A DNA stretch of 26,530 nucleotides from an uncultured Lachnospiraceae bacterium (GCA_948794795.1 CAQGLR010000051.1:1-26530), one strand, 5' to 3'. Positions 1 through 7,403 are shown, numbered from the stretch's first letter. A program made the numbers and translations. The notes: generated by a model from the sequence alone, not told the origin.

Positions 1-12
1 CATATTTATATT

Positions 13-366
13 TTAACATATTTTATTCCTAATGTAAAGTTGAATTAGTATATCACTGGGATTTACATTATCTTGGATTTTCCAATCAGGCAGACCTCCT
101 TTGGTATGTCCTTTAAAAAATTTATTTCTATATATTTGTATTTATTGGTAATATGGATGTAACATTAGGTCTATTGCCAATTCGATCCAGTATATTTTTT
201 TAGTTCATTGAATCATATATTGTGTAAAACTATATACACATATATTCTCTGTTTCATATGCAATATTCATTATCATATCTTTTATACGGTTGTTATCTAT
301 ATTTTTACATATTTCTTCTGCTTTTATATATTTTCCTTATAATAAATATATTTTAAAATTTTCCAT
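13..366 (-). pseudogene. Decayed immunity gene of the last cassette
   Basis: Reading from an ATG at 366-364, preceded by an AAAGGAAT ribosome binding site, gives MENFKIYLL, then a stop, then further coherent protein in the same frame (GKYIKAEEICKNIDNN, WIELAIDLMLHP) broken by two more in-frame stops before the final stop at 13. It starts 18 bases after the end of the toxin remnant at 384-940, the usual place for an immunity gene. Three stops in one consistent frame mark an old, inactive gene. The family is not recognised. Confidence 0.55.
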
Positions 367-383
367 AATAATATTCCTTTTTA

Positions 384-940
384 TTAATTTACCCATGCAT
401 CTGAAATTTTCATTATACCATTACTTAATTTATTGTATATAACTTTAACTTCAAAAACGTTTATAATTGTTTTTTATAAAAAACCGGTTTATATGTTCCT
501 GTCACACCAGTATACATTACATCTGCAATAATATTTTTTATATCATTCCAGCTTTTATTTGGAACTAATTTTTCCTATCTATGGTTTGAATTTTTACTTC
601 CATTAATTATATGGTTAATTTTATTTTCAGATAAATTATTTAATTCTTGTAGATATTTAGATGTACTGTTATTCTGATACGCACCATTATGTACATAAAC
701 CCTTACCTTCCCCACAAAGTATGACACCCAGTCTTTTACAGCCAGGTTATAAACAGTAACTGGCTCTTCATGTCTTTCTTTCACAATCTTTGTGATACAT
801 GCTGTGCCCTCCATTGTTTCCAGGGTATCACCTTCATGTATATACAGTGCTGTGTTGGCAATATCTGCCACTGCACCAACAATTGATATAAATTGGCCTG
901 CACTGGGCACTGCATGTACAATATCAGAATATTTTTTCAT
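384..940 (-). pseudogene. Broken toxin: N-terminus joined to Hint tail and a decayed CT
   Basis: The first ~38 residues match the N-terminal region of the intact toxin at 11080-12204 (VGAVADIANTALYIHEGD is identical). At EGD the sequence switches to the last third of the Hint domain (TLETMEGTACITK to VYVHNGAY), skipping about 180 residues including the Hint catalytic cysteine. A CT domain follows (KINHIINGSKNSNHR). An in-frame TAG at 575-577, where a Trp codon would fit, interrupts it. The CT continues in the same frame (EKLVPNKSWNDIKNIIADV) and then, after a further frameshift near 465-480, as KISDAWVN to a stop at 384. This is a deletion product between short EGD-encoding repeats followed by decay, not a working toxin. 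The CT family is not named with confidence. Confidence 0.75.
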
Positions 941-1058
941 ATATTGCCGAAAAATTATATTTATAGGATAGTTTATTTTTAATTTATTTAAGTATTACTT
1001 TACTGTTTGGCGTAGTACAAGTGTATATATATTAATTTTAATATTTCCTGGAATAGTT

Positions 1059-1417
1059 TTAATTGGTAATATAATTTAATTGGATTTCAGTACATTCAAA
1101 TGACAATACAGTTACTTCTGATACTTTTAATAGTTCTTCATCTTCTAAAATAACTGTTATCTTGTTGTCTTCTGCTTTAATTTCTATAATCGTATCATAG
1201 AATATATCTTCTTTTCTTTTATTTGAATTCCAATTATAATTTGTAACATTAGAAAATATAATATTTACTTCTTTTAATTCTAGGTCATTTTTTTGTATCC
1301 TTTTTGTTTCCACATACATAAATTAATATTTATTATAATTGTTTCATTTAAAAATATTATATTATTTACATAACTATCATTAAAATTTATATTATTTACT
1401 AATTCTGTAGGTAACAT
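1059..1417 (-). pseudogene. Orphan immunity gene, probably frameshifted
   Basis: A strong AAAGGAGGC ribosome binding site sits 8 bases before an ATG at 1417-1415. That frame reads MLPTELVNNINFNDSYVNN and stays open past 1320. The rest of a plausible immunity protein (NDLELKEVNIIFSNVTNYNW to LNYITN, stop at 1059) is in another frame, whose first ATG at 1319 has no ribosome binding site. A single indel near 1320 would join them. No toxin CT or Hint remnant lies directly upstream; the hairpin repeat at 1469-1665 does. It could instead be a short real ORF from 1319, which I think less likely. The family is unknown. Confidence 0.5.
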
Positions 1418-1468
1418 GCTTAATTGCCTCCTTTTATTACTATATGAGATTTTTTCGTAAAAGAGTTT

Positions 1469-1665
1469 ATGGCGTGTTTGAAAATTGCTTTTAAATTATC
1501 AAATTGCATAAAGATTATATTACTCTGGCAAATTCCAAATGTTTTATCAAAAAGCATTTATTTATTATAGTCTGCTTAACTAAATGACATGCATCAAAGC
1601 GGAAGTGTGCTATTGGCAATAAAATTTTGGAATTGTCATAGCCATATAATTTGTGCACTTTTTTA
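1469..1665. repeat. Decayed copy of the long-hairpin element
   Basis: This stretch aligns with 12920-13140. The shared segment AAAGATTATATTACTCTGGC is followed by TTCCAAATGTTTTA, then a divergent, shortened centre, then the complementary arm ending TTTTGGAATTG. The palindromic arms still pair (about 1525-1550 with 1612-1638), but the inner stem seen in the other copy is lost. It fills most of the 310-base gap between the Imm7-like gene and the broken immunity gene; I see nothing else in the gap. Confidence 0.7.
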
Positions 1666-1727
1666 TTTTCAAAAATGCCTTAGGGTGCTGGAAGTTCTAA
1701 AGTATAACAATAATATATATATCAATA

Positions 1728-2120
1728 TTAGTCATCTATATCCTCTATAGTTGGAACAACTGGGGACAATAAATCATCTTGATATATCTTTACTTTGCCC
1801 CGGGCCAGCCTATACACCATAAAGGAATTATAATTATCTTCATCTTCATTATTATACATATAAAGTAAACCATAACTTCCTTTAGCTACCTTACCTACTA
1901 TCTCAAAGAAAGAAAGCAATTCCATGACATCCAATGACATATGATTTGTACATGATAAAAGTTCAATGAAACACTCTCCATTTATCCTCTTAATATTTAG
2001 ATTACAATAATTCAATTTTTCTAGTTCATCATTAACTTGTTTTAATATCATTTCAAAATGTTCTTCATCTGTTGCTTCATAAGTTTCCCTTATTGTTATC
2101 CATCCATGTATCTCAACCAT
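1728..2120 (-). CDS. Imm7-like immunity protein
   Basis: A 130-aa protein beginning MVEIHGWITIRETYEATDEE, with an internal KGSYGLLYMYNNED block and an acidic end SPVVPTIEDIDD. The HGWITIRE start, GSYGLLY core and L-S-P-x-x-P-T-I-E end are what I know of the Imm7 family of polymorphic-toxin immunity proteins. An AGGAGG site with good spacing precedes the ATG. It follows directly the frameshifted toxin CT at 2136-2513, so the immunity gene is open while its partner is dead. Expected role: cytoplasmic neutralisation of a nuclease CT by direct binding. The family call rests on remembered motifs. Confidence 0.8.
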   Translation of the reverse strand: MVEIHGWITIRETYEATDEEHFEMILKQVNDELEKLNYCNLNIKRINGECFIELLSCTNHMSLDVMELLSFFEIVGKVAKGSYGLLYMYNNEDEDNYNSFMVYRLARGKVKIYQDDLLSPVVPTIEDIDD

Positions 2121-2135
2121 AATTTTTTATTCCTC

Positions 2136-2513
2136 CTAATTCTTTACACTTGACGGAGTAGTATCAATTACATACCCAACATCATATCTTTGTATATACT
2201 CTGTTATTTTTCGTATATACAGAAGTAACTGGTTGTATTTCAAACCGAAAATATGCTTTTCTTCCAGTTTCTTGTGCAGCTTCAAAAGTTGCTTTTGTCT
2301 GCTTTCTCCAACTTTTTCCGTATGTTGATAAATCTGGTTTTGCTTGTGCAATATATTTACTAATTACAACACCAAATTCTCTTCCATTAGGAGCATTTGC
2401 AAATTTTACTCTTGATTCACCACCAATTTTAACAGCTAATGCATCAGCAACTGAATAAGGGTTATTTACTTTTATTAACCTTCATAAGTAACTACTACCA
2501 TTATATCCAATCC
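2136..2513 (-). pseudogene. Frameshifted CT toxin, restriction-endonuclease-fold-like
   Basis: One frame, after the VHNGIGY junction and a stop, reads NPYSVADALAVKIGGESRVK, REFGVVISKYIAQAKP, then WRKQTKATFEAAQETGRKAY and FRFEIQPVTSVYTKNN. It ends in a stop, and the expected C-terminus (ITEYIQRYDVGYVIDTTPSS) lies in the next frame to a stop at 2136. The pieces match a CT type I associate with restriction-endonuclease-fold polymorphic toxins; the Q-A-K of YIAQAKP could be the catalytic core lysine motif. The short open frame at 2136-2351 is mostly a shadow except for its last ~25 residues. It is inactive as it stands; its immunity gene follows at 1728-2120. Confidence 0.7.
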
Positions 2514-2693
2514 CATTATGTACATAAACCTTTACCTGCCTCCATCAAAGTATGACACCCGGTCTTTTAAAGCCAGACTATACACATTAACTGGCTATTC
2601 ATGCCTTTCTTTCAAAATCTTTGTGATACATGCTGTGCCCTTCATTGTTTCCAGGGTATCACCTTCACGCAGGTTAATAATTGTTACCTAATA
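2514..2693 (-). repeat. Hint-tail remnant, cassette 10
   Basis: A degenerate copy of the Hint 3' coding segment (compare 11377-11570 in the intact toxin), starting at CATTATGTACATAAACC and running to the codons for the INLREGD stretch. It carries point changes and small insertions (CCTCCATCAAAG for CCCCACAAAG) and no longer encodes a continuous Hint tail. It ends at the same boundary as the copy at 5936-6110 (GTTACCTAATA). It marks the 5' edge of the restriction-endonuclease-like cassette. Confidence 0.75.
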
Positions 2694-2837
2694 GGTACAA
2701 TTAATTAAGTATTACATATTTTACACTACCATTTTAAGTATTAGAAATGAGCAAAGTTCCTAGTGTTTATAAGGCTTTGTGGGATCTGGAATAAGATAAA
2801 GGGTTATAGACACAAAATTAAGAATAATACCCAATTT

Positions 2838-3242
2838 TTAAAATTGCCCTCTTATTGTATTTATATACTTATTTACATTCTTCATCAATTCCTCAAATAT
2901 AATTTGACTTGAACGCACATCTGAATAAACCAAGAAAAATATTTCTATTCCGTACTCTCTTTTTTCCAAAGAAAAAATCTCTTTTACAGAATTTATATAA
3001 TCTGGTTCATATCCTATATATATCTTCTCGTATTTATTTACATCTTGTATGATTTTTTCTTCGTATTGTCTTACTAGAATAACATCCTTTTCATTAGTAA
3101 TTTTTAATACTACTCCGGCAAAACTACTTCGGTCACGCTGATATTGTATTTCACAGTATATTACTTCATCATCTGGTTTTTGAATCTCATTTCTATATAA
3201 TGAATCCATAAGTTTTTTTACAGTAAAATTCTCTTTATTCAT
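2838..3242 (-). CDS. Immunity protein, in frame with the upstream toxin
   Basis: The likely gene starts at ATG 3242-3240, behind an AGAAGGAAAG ribosome binding site, and gives 134 aa (MNKENFTVKKLMDSLYRNEI to KNVNKYINTIRGQF). The reading frame stays open upstream to 3518 through toxin CT sequence, so a naive call gives a 226-aa toxin-immunity fusion; the internal ribosome binding site argues for the shorter start. The protein is acidic, with no signal peptide or membrane segment, as expected of a cytoplasmic immunity protein. I do not recognise the family. Confidence 0.65.
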   Translation of the reverse strand: MNKENFTVKKLMDSLYRNEIQKPDDEVIYCEIQYQRDRSSFAGVVLKITNEKDVILVRQYEEKIIQDVNKYEKIYIGYEPDYINSVKEIFSLEKREYGIEIFFLVYSDVRSSQIIFEELMKNVNKYINTIRGQF

Positions 3243-3605
3243 AATCTTTCCTTCTACACTTCTCTTATTTTTTATAGTTATTTCCCAGTATTCATAATCA
3301 TTTTTATTAAACCATTTAGAAAATTCTTGTACGGTTTCTGGAGAGTATAATGCTTGGGGTTGGACATTATGAATTTCTAATGCCATATTATGAGCATCAT
3401 TGTATTCATACCCTCGTTTCACCAACGTACTTTCTGTTAATTCATGCTCGTAAAAATTTTTATATGCACCTGTCAATTTTTGACCATTAAAAAGCATTTT
3501 TTCAATCTTTTTCATCATAGCATTATTAGGTTCAAAATCAAGACCATCAACATCATTTGTTAACTGCTTTCTTACTTCATTTAATCCATCAAGATTTTGT
3601 TTGGA
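3243..3605 (-). pseudogene. Toxin CT without Hint, lacking its own stop
   Basis: Sequence in the immunity gene's frame reads QNLDGLNEVRKQLTND, then KMLFNGQKLTGAYKNFYEHE, then DAHNMALEIHNVQ, LYSPETVQEFSKWFN and KNDYEYWEITIK. The FYEHEL / YxDAH / LYxPE / FNxxxxxYW pattern resembles a CT common at the end of Firmicutes polymorphic and LXG toxins. No stop separates it from the immunity ATG at 3242, so the natural toxin stop has been lost. Upstream it joins an N-terminal remnant, not a Hint segment, and the join is out of frame. It is probably inactive. Confidence 0.6.
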
Positions 3606-3922
3606 GAAGAACTACCACACAGGCTGCTTAGTATTTTTTTCTACACCCTCATACTTTTTAAATGCATTTATTATTTTAACGCCTGTTTTGCTTGTTTTAA
3701 AAGCATTATAAGACTTCCTTGTTAATGATGCAAGGTCACCAATTCCAGGTATTGCTGCCATACCACACATAATAGCATTCACTGCATCACCTTCATGTAT
3801 ATACAGTGCTGTGTTGGCAATATCTGCCACTGCACCAACAACTGGTAGCTATATCAGGCACTGTATGTACAGCTTCGGAGTGTTTTTCTATAAATTATGA
3901 TACCCCGCTTAAGAATCCTATG
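3606..3922 (-). pseudogene. Toxin N-terminal remnant, copy 2
   Basis: This closely matches the first ~100 codons of the intact toxin (12204 downwards): MADIANTALYIHEGDAVNAI, IPGIGDLASLTRKSYNAFKT, KKYEGVEKN. The start codon has become ATA (near 3922), an in-frame TAA follows GFLSGVS, a small deletion breaks the GFIPVV region, and an extra A near 3640 shifts the frame before the junction. The Hint domain is absent. It shows that at least one further full-length toxin gene once stood here. Confidence 0.8.
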
Positions 3923-4306
3923 TTGATTGTTTCATTATATATTTAAACCATAATAGTAAAAAGTAGATTAGTATGTGATAAAAAAGGATTAGGTATTTTT
4001 TATAAATAATTGTACAGAGTTGTGAGTATGAAAAAAGCTAGTAGATTTTTATATCTGCTAGCTCAAAAATATTAACTATAATGATAAATTGTAGATAATA
4101 TTATGTTCTGTCTGTCAGACCATCAATTTTCTATTGGTTAAGATAAACCTTGGTTTTAAATGTCTTATGTGGTATCTTTTATTACCAAAAGGTTTTAAAG
4201 TGGTGATTGGGTATATAATTATAAAAAATTATTAGTTCCAGCCTTTGCATAAAATAGTTTTTGAATATAATTTACATCTTTGTATATTGTATTTTTAGTT
4301 TGTACA
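3923..4306. other. Gene-free gap with one terminator
   Basis: An AT-rich stretch between the immunity gene at 4307-4687 and the N-terminal remnant at 3606-3922. Apart from the hairpin at 4031-4063 I find no open gene, no Hint segment and no recognisable insertion-sequence ends. Short translatable pieces on the minus strand (for example around 4140-4230) are interrupted by stops and not identifiable. Confidence 0.5.
4031..4063 (-). terminator. Rho-independent terminator of the minus-strand array
   Basis: On the minus strand, AGCTAGCAGAT pairs with ATCTACTAGCT (11 bp, one G-U) around a 6-base loop and is followed by six T residues. It lies about 250 bases after the end of the CdiI-like gene at 4307, before the next toxin remnant, so it would end transcription of modules to its right. 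Confidence 0.7.
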
Positions 4307-4687
4307 TTATTGGGATATGCCATTTTTATCTTTATATATCTCCAGCCATTTAAGTATTTCTTCTTGGTTTTTTAAGTAATCCTGGCAATACTTTTTATAT
4401 ATAAGATTTAAATAATACAATAATTCTTTTGGCGTTATAATTATTTCTTCTCCACTATGTAAACCAAATTCAGCTCCTTCATAAAATTCTGTATTGGCTT
4501 TATCATAATCATCCAAATCATCCCAAAATACACATGCACCATAATTTTCTCCAAATCCAATATTATTACATACTCCTAAGATTACTTTTTCAAATCTTTC
4601 ATCATTCACCATATTAAATACTGCTTTTACTGGATAATGACTTTGGTCTAATAATTCATTATCTTCAATTCTAAATTTTCTGCTCAA
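4307..4687 (-). CDS. CdiI-like immunity protein
   Basis: A 126-aa protein with the block VILGVCNNIGFGENYGACVF followed by EFYEGAEFGLHSGEEIIIT and an aromatic, lysine-rich C-terminal helix. This arrangement is one I know from proteins annotated as CdiI-type ribonuclease-toxin immunity. The start is TTG at 4687, chosen because an AAAGGAGG site lies 6 bases upstream and overlaps the end of the preceding toxin CT. That CT (4700-5094) is frameshifted, so this is an immunity gene kept without a working partner. Expected role: cytoplasmic inhibition of a tRNase CT. Confidence 0.75.
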   Translation of the reverse strand: MSRKFRIEDNELLDQSHYPVKAVFNMVNDERFEKVILGVCNNIGFGENYGACVFWDDLDDYDKANTEFYEGAEFGLHSGEEIIITPKELLYYLNLIYKKYCQDYLKNQEEILKWLEIYKDKNGISQ

Positions 4688-4699
4688 TTTTATCCTCCT

Positions 4700-5094
4700 T
4701 TATTCTGGATACATGGATGAAATTATTCTATTTTCATAATAACCTCTCCATGATTCCCCCTGGTTATCTACTCCAACCCACTCCCACGGTAAAATGCCAT
4801 CTTTATAATTTTTTGATGCATTATTAGCGGCTTTTAATCCTCTTTCCAAATATTTATCTGTACTTATAATATTAGGTCATAGACAGTTTTTACTTTAGGA
4901 CGCCCAGTTTGATATTCTTCGGGAATGGGTGTTCCCGTTTTATCAAGCTTTGGCATTTGATATTCTATTGTTTCAACACCTTTTATATTTTTATTTGGAG
5001 TAGTACTTACAATTTTAACATCGTTTTGCAAAAAGATATTTTTATTATTTAACTTAAAATGGGTATTTTTTGAAGAAAGCTGTAAACTAATATA
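4700..5094 (-). pseudogene. Frameshifted CdiA-type CT toxin
   Basis: The frame open from the preceding immunity stop reads SSKNTHFKLNNKNIFLQNDV, then GVETIEYQMPKLDKTGTPIP and GRPKVKTVYDLIL, then a stop. The expected continuation ISTDKYLERGLKAANNASKN, GILPWEWVGVDNQG, SSMYPE is one frame over and stops at 4700, beside the CdiI-like start. A single indel near 4870-4875 explains the break. The GVETIEYQMP...TVYD...W.GVDNQG pattern is that of a CT found in CdiA/Rhs-type toxins paired with CdiI-like immunity, probably an RNase. There is no Hint segment at its 5' side, so the recombination flank has been lost. Confidence 0.65.
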
Positions 5095-5562
5095 TTACAT
5101 AATTCCATTTGCTATTTTAAAATCATCAATCCATTGTTTAGCTTTTCCACAACCACATAAATTCATTTCATGGTTATAACAAATAATATATGTTCCATTG
5201 TAATCTGTAACATATATTTCACAATTATATGTTTCTCCAATAATATCACATAAGTCTTTACTATTTTTAAATAGATATGTATTTTTATATTCAATCTGGT
5301 TAAAAAATAAATAACATTCTTCTGTTGGCAATATACCAGCTATATATTGCCAGGCAAATTCCCCATAAATGCTAGAGTTTATTATAAATTGTTCCCATAT
5401 AAAGTTACTTGTATCATTAATAGTAATTCCTAAATTATTTAATATATTTTTTTTAATAAGATTAAATTTTTCTTTTCCAATTTGGTCAAAATTTACCATA
5501 ACTTTTTTGGGGCTGCTTCCAGTTCCATTGGTATTGTTAATATTACTTTTTCCTCCTGTCAC
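5095..5562 (-). CDS. Putative immunity protein
   Basis: A 155-aa frame with core NFDQIGKEKFNLIKKNILNN, NSSIYGEFAWQYIAGILPTE and NGTYIICYNHEMN, ending in a Cys-Gly-Cys-Gly motif and WIDDFKIANGIM. The start is uncertain. GTG at 5562 overlaps the toxin stop (TAGTG) but has no upstream ribosome binding site. A strong AGGAGG lies just downstream and points to an in-frame ATT at 5541, or to a lost start. ATG at about 5502 is another option. It follows directly a doubly frameshifted CT, so its place in the array fits immunity. I do not recognise the family. Confidence 0.6.
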   Translation of the reverse strand: MTGGKSNINNTNGTGSSPKKVMVNFDQIGKEKFNLIKKNILNNLGITINDTSNFIWEQFIINSSIYGEFAWQYIAGILPTEECYLFFNQIEYKNTYLFKNSKDLCDIIGETYNCEIYVTDYNGTYIICYNHEMNLCGCGKAKQWIDDFKIANGIM

Positions 5563-5935
5563 TATTTGTCTTTGCGCCGATGGTAAATAACTTCATCAAG
5601 AAAAATATGCCCTACTGTTTTTTTACCTTTTTTTCTTTCCACCTGTTTTGTATCCAACATGTGGTATTTGTGGTGCAGCTGGATTATTTGTATGTGGTAA
5701 ATCAATGCTAATTTGTGCTTTAGTTTTAGTACTTGTCCATTTAAATGGAACAGATTTTCCATATTCATTTTTAATTTCAGACCATTGGCTTACATAAAAA
5801 TTTTCTTTGGGTTCTTGTACTCTTTAAATGCTTCTTCTAAAGCATCTTCAACAGTACCTTTACCTCTCAAATCACCATCTATTCCTTCTTTAAATTCATA
5901 GCCTTTAGAATTACTATTAGGATTATATTTTTCCT
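5562..5935 (-). pseudogene. CT toxin with two frameshifts
   Basis: Three frames must be joined. First, NPNSNSKGYEFKEGIDGDLR to EEAFKEYKNPKK. Second, EPKENFYVSQWSEIKNEYGK, SVPFKWTSTK, ISIDLPHTNNPAAPQIPHVG. Third, KKGKKTVGHIFLDEVIYHR, ending at 5562. The breaks lie near 5825 and in the A-rich run near 5630. The order W-S...H-x(4)-PHVG-Y-KT-GKKK...GHIF-D matches a CT seen at the ends of several polymorphic toxins, but I cannot name it safely. The immunity gene follows at once and the Hint remnant precedes it, so the cassette order is intact though the toxin is dead. Confidence 0.65.
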
Positions 5936-6110
5936 ATTATGTACATAAACCCATACCTTCCACACAAAATATGATATCCAGTCTTTTACAGCCAGATTAT
6001 ACACAATAACTGGCTCTTCATGCCTTTCTTTCACAATTTTTGTGATACATACCCTCTATTGTTTCCAAAGTATTATTTTCATACAGGTTAATCATTGTTA
6101 CCTAATAAAT
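5936..6110 (-). repeat. Hint-tail remnant, cassette 7
   Basis: A degenerate copy of the Hint 3' coding segment: GTACATAAACCCATACCTTC onwards, through TGGCTCTTCATGCCTTTC and ATTGTTTCCAAAG, to GTTAATCATTGTTACCTAAT. A short deletion in the TACATGCTGTGCC part breaks the frame. It ends at the same odd boundary as the copy at 2514-2693. Confidence 0.75.
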
Positions 6111-6224
6111 ACAATTAAAAATTTATTTTTTACATTTGTTCTATATTTTCAAGACAGGCAGAAAACAGATTTTTTGTAAAAGAGTCCAGGTACTGTAAAT
6201 AATAAAGTATAACCATAATAAATT

Positions 6225-6617
6225 TTAAAGTATGTTTATCTCTGGTTCCCACTCTGTAATAATGTCAATATTATAATTTTGTGTAATTATAACATAGTGT
6301 TTTACATTCAAAACTTCATAATATCCATCTGCGATATTTTGTATTTGTTTTTCAAATTCCCCTCCTGTTACTTTATAAATTACATTTTTGAAAGCATCTG
6401 GCTTGAATTTTTGGATTTCACTATCTGAATATAATTCTGTCTGTACAATTCCTTCATCTAACATTCTTATTGCCAGGATTACACCAAAGTACAAAACAAT
6501 ATGGGTGTTGTTATTTATTAACTCTATAACTAGTCCTTTATCCTCTCCATTAATAACCTGGGTCTGGTAATTTCCTTGTGGGATAATCCCTGTAAATATT
6601 TCTTCCCATTTTTCCAT
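6225..6617 (-). CDS. Putative immunity protein
   Basis: A 130-aa protein (MEKWEEIFTGIIPQGNYQTQ to ITEWEPEINIL), acidic and soluble, with no signal or membrane segment. TAGGAGTGATTAT gives a good ribosome binding site before the ATG. It starts just after the stop of a CT tail (6628-6734) whose main body has been deleted, so it is an immunity gene that has outlived its toxin. The family is not recognised; the call rests on position, size and charge. Confidence 0.65.
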   Translation of the reverse strand: MEKWEEIFTGIIPQGNYQTQVINGEDKGLVIELINNNTHIVLYFGVILAIRMLDEGIVQTELYSDSEIQKFKPDAFKNVIYKVTGGEFEKQIQNIADGYYEVLNVKHYVIITQNYNIDIITEWEPEINIL

Positions 6618-6627
6618 ATAATCACTC

Positions 6628-6865
6628 CTAATATCTAATTTTATAAATTTTGCTATTTGATACCTTTATTTCAAGTGTTGGTTGTCCAGTAGAAGTACTT
6701 CTCTGTCTGGCAACTATTGTTGTGCCATTATTTAAAGCCCATCACTGCATTTATGCATATACAGTGCCCTGTATTGGTAGTATTTGCCGTTGTTCCACAA
6801 CTATTATACATCCAGCTGCATTAAGCACTGGATGTATAAAATGAAAGAGTTTTTTATAGTAGTGG
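6628..6865 (-). pseudogene. Toxin remnant: N-terminal scrap fused to last CT codons
   Basis: Bases 6735-6865 are a heavily changed copy of the toxin's N-terminal coding region (compare 12029-12190: the TATACAGTGC and GCACTGGATGTA-type words are kept in order). They run into a short open stretch that reads NNGTTIVARQRSTSTGQPTL then EIKVSNSKIYKIRY and stops at 6628. That ending is typical of a complete CT toxin's last residues. The Hint domain and most of the CT are missing, so this is a large internal deletion that left the immunity gene at 6225-6617 in place. Confidence 0.6.
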
Positions 6866-6885
6866 CCAAAATTTTTTGTATAATT

Positions 6886-7254
6886 TTATTCCCTTATTTC
6901 ATAAGATTTTGCGATCACCCATCCAAACATACCATAAGAAGAATTTATTTCTATATATTTGTATTTATTAGTAATTAAGAAATCAATTAACTCTTGCTCT
7001 GTGTTATAAATAATAGGCCAACAAAACCCTTTTAGTTTTATAAGTTCTTTTTGGGTATCTTTTATAAACTTTTGTATTTCAGATTCACAGATATCTGAGA
7101 TTATATTATAGTCAATAATACATTTAAAAGAATGTGTTAAAACTTCTGAAAAATAAATTGTTTTATATTTTTTTTGTTCATTATTGTATGTTTTGACAGA
7201 TATATTTTTTTTAATTAAGTTTACATTATAAGAAACTATATCATTATCATGCAT
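6886..7254 (-). CDS. Orphan immunity protein
   Basis: A 122-aa protein starting MHDNDIVSYNVNLIKKNI, with TIYFSEVLTHSFKCIIDYNI, a FCWPI motif and the ending YIEINSSYGMFGWVIAKSYE. I have seen this general pattern in immunity proteins of Firmicutes toxin loci, without a name I can give. A Hint remnant ends right beside the start codon (KERHE, then IEK, then the start), so the whole CT toxin has been deleted. The usual AGGAGG is missing; the nearest purine-rich sequence is GAAAGG from the Hint copy, so expression may be weak. Confidence 0.65.
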   Translation of the reverse strand: MHDNDIVSYNVNLIKKNISVKTYNNEQKKYKTIYFSEVLTHSFKCIIDYNIISDICESEIQKFIKDTQKELIKLKGFCWPIIYNTEQELIDFLITNKYKYIEINSSYGMFGWVIAKSYEIRE

Positions 7255-7263
7255 TTTTCTATT

Positions 7264-7403
7264 TCATGCCTTTCTTTCACAATATTTGTGATATGCTGTA
7301 CTCTCCATTGTTTCCAGGGTATCACCTTCACGCAAGTTAATAGCTGTAACACATCCATGCTCCTGTACATATACTGGGTGGTATGCGGTTGTTTTTATTT
7401 CCT
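7264..7403 (-). repeat. Hint-tail remnant, cassette 5
   Basis: A close copy of the middle of the Hint coding region (compare about 11460-11602): ATTGTTTCCAGGGTATCACC and TACTGGGTGGTATGCGG are shared. It begins inside the KERHEEPVTV codons and extends further into Hint (to the EEIKTT codons) than cassettes 7 and 10. A small deletion at GATATGCTG breaks the frame. No toxin CT remains between it and the immunity gene at 6886-7254. Confidence 0.75.

Noticed and set aside
3923..4306. Possible insertion-sequence remnant
   Set aside because: No terminal inverted repeats or transposase motifs could be made out; translated fragments are short and stop-ridden.
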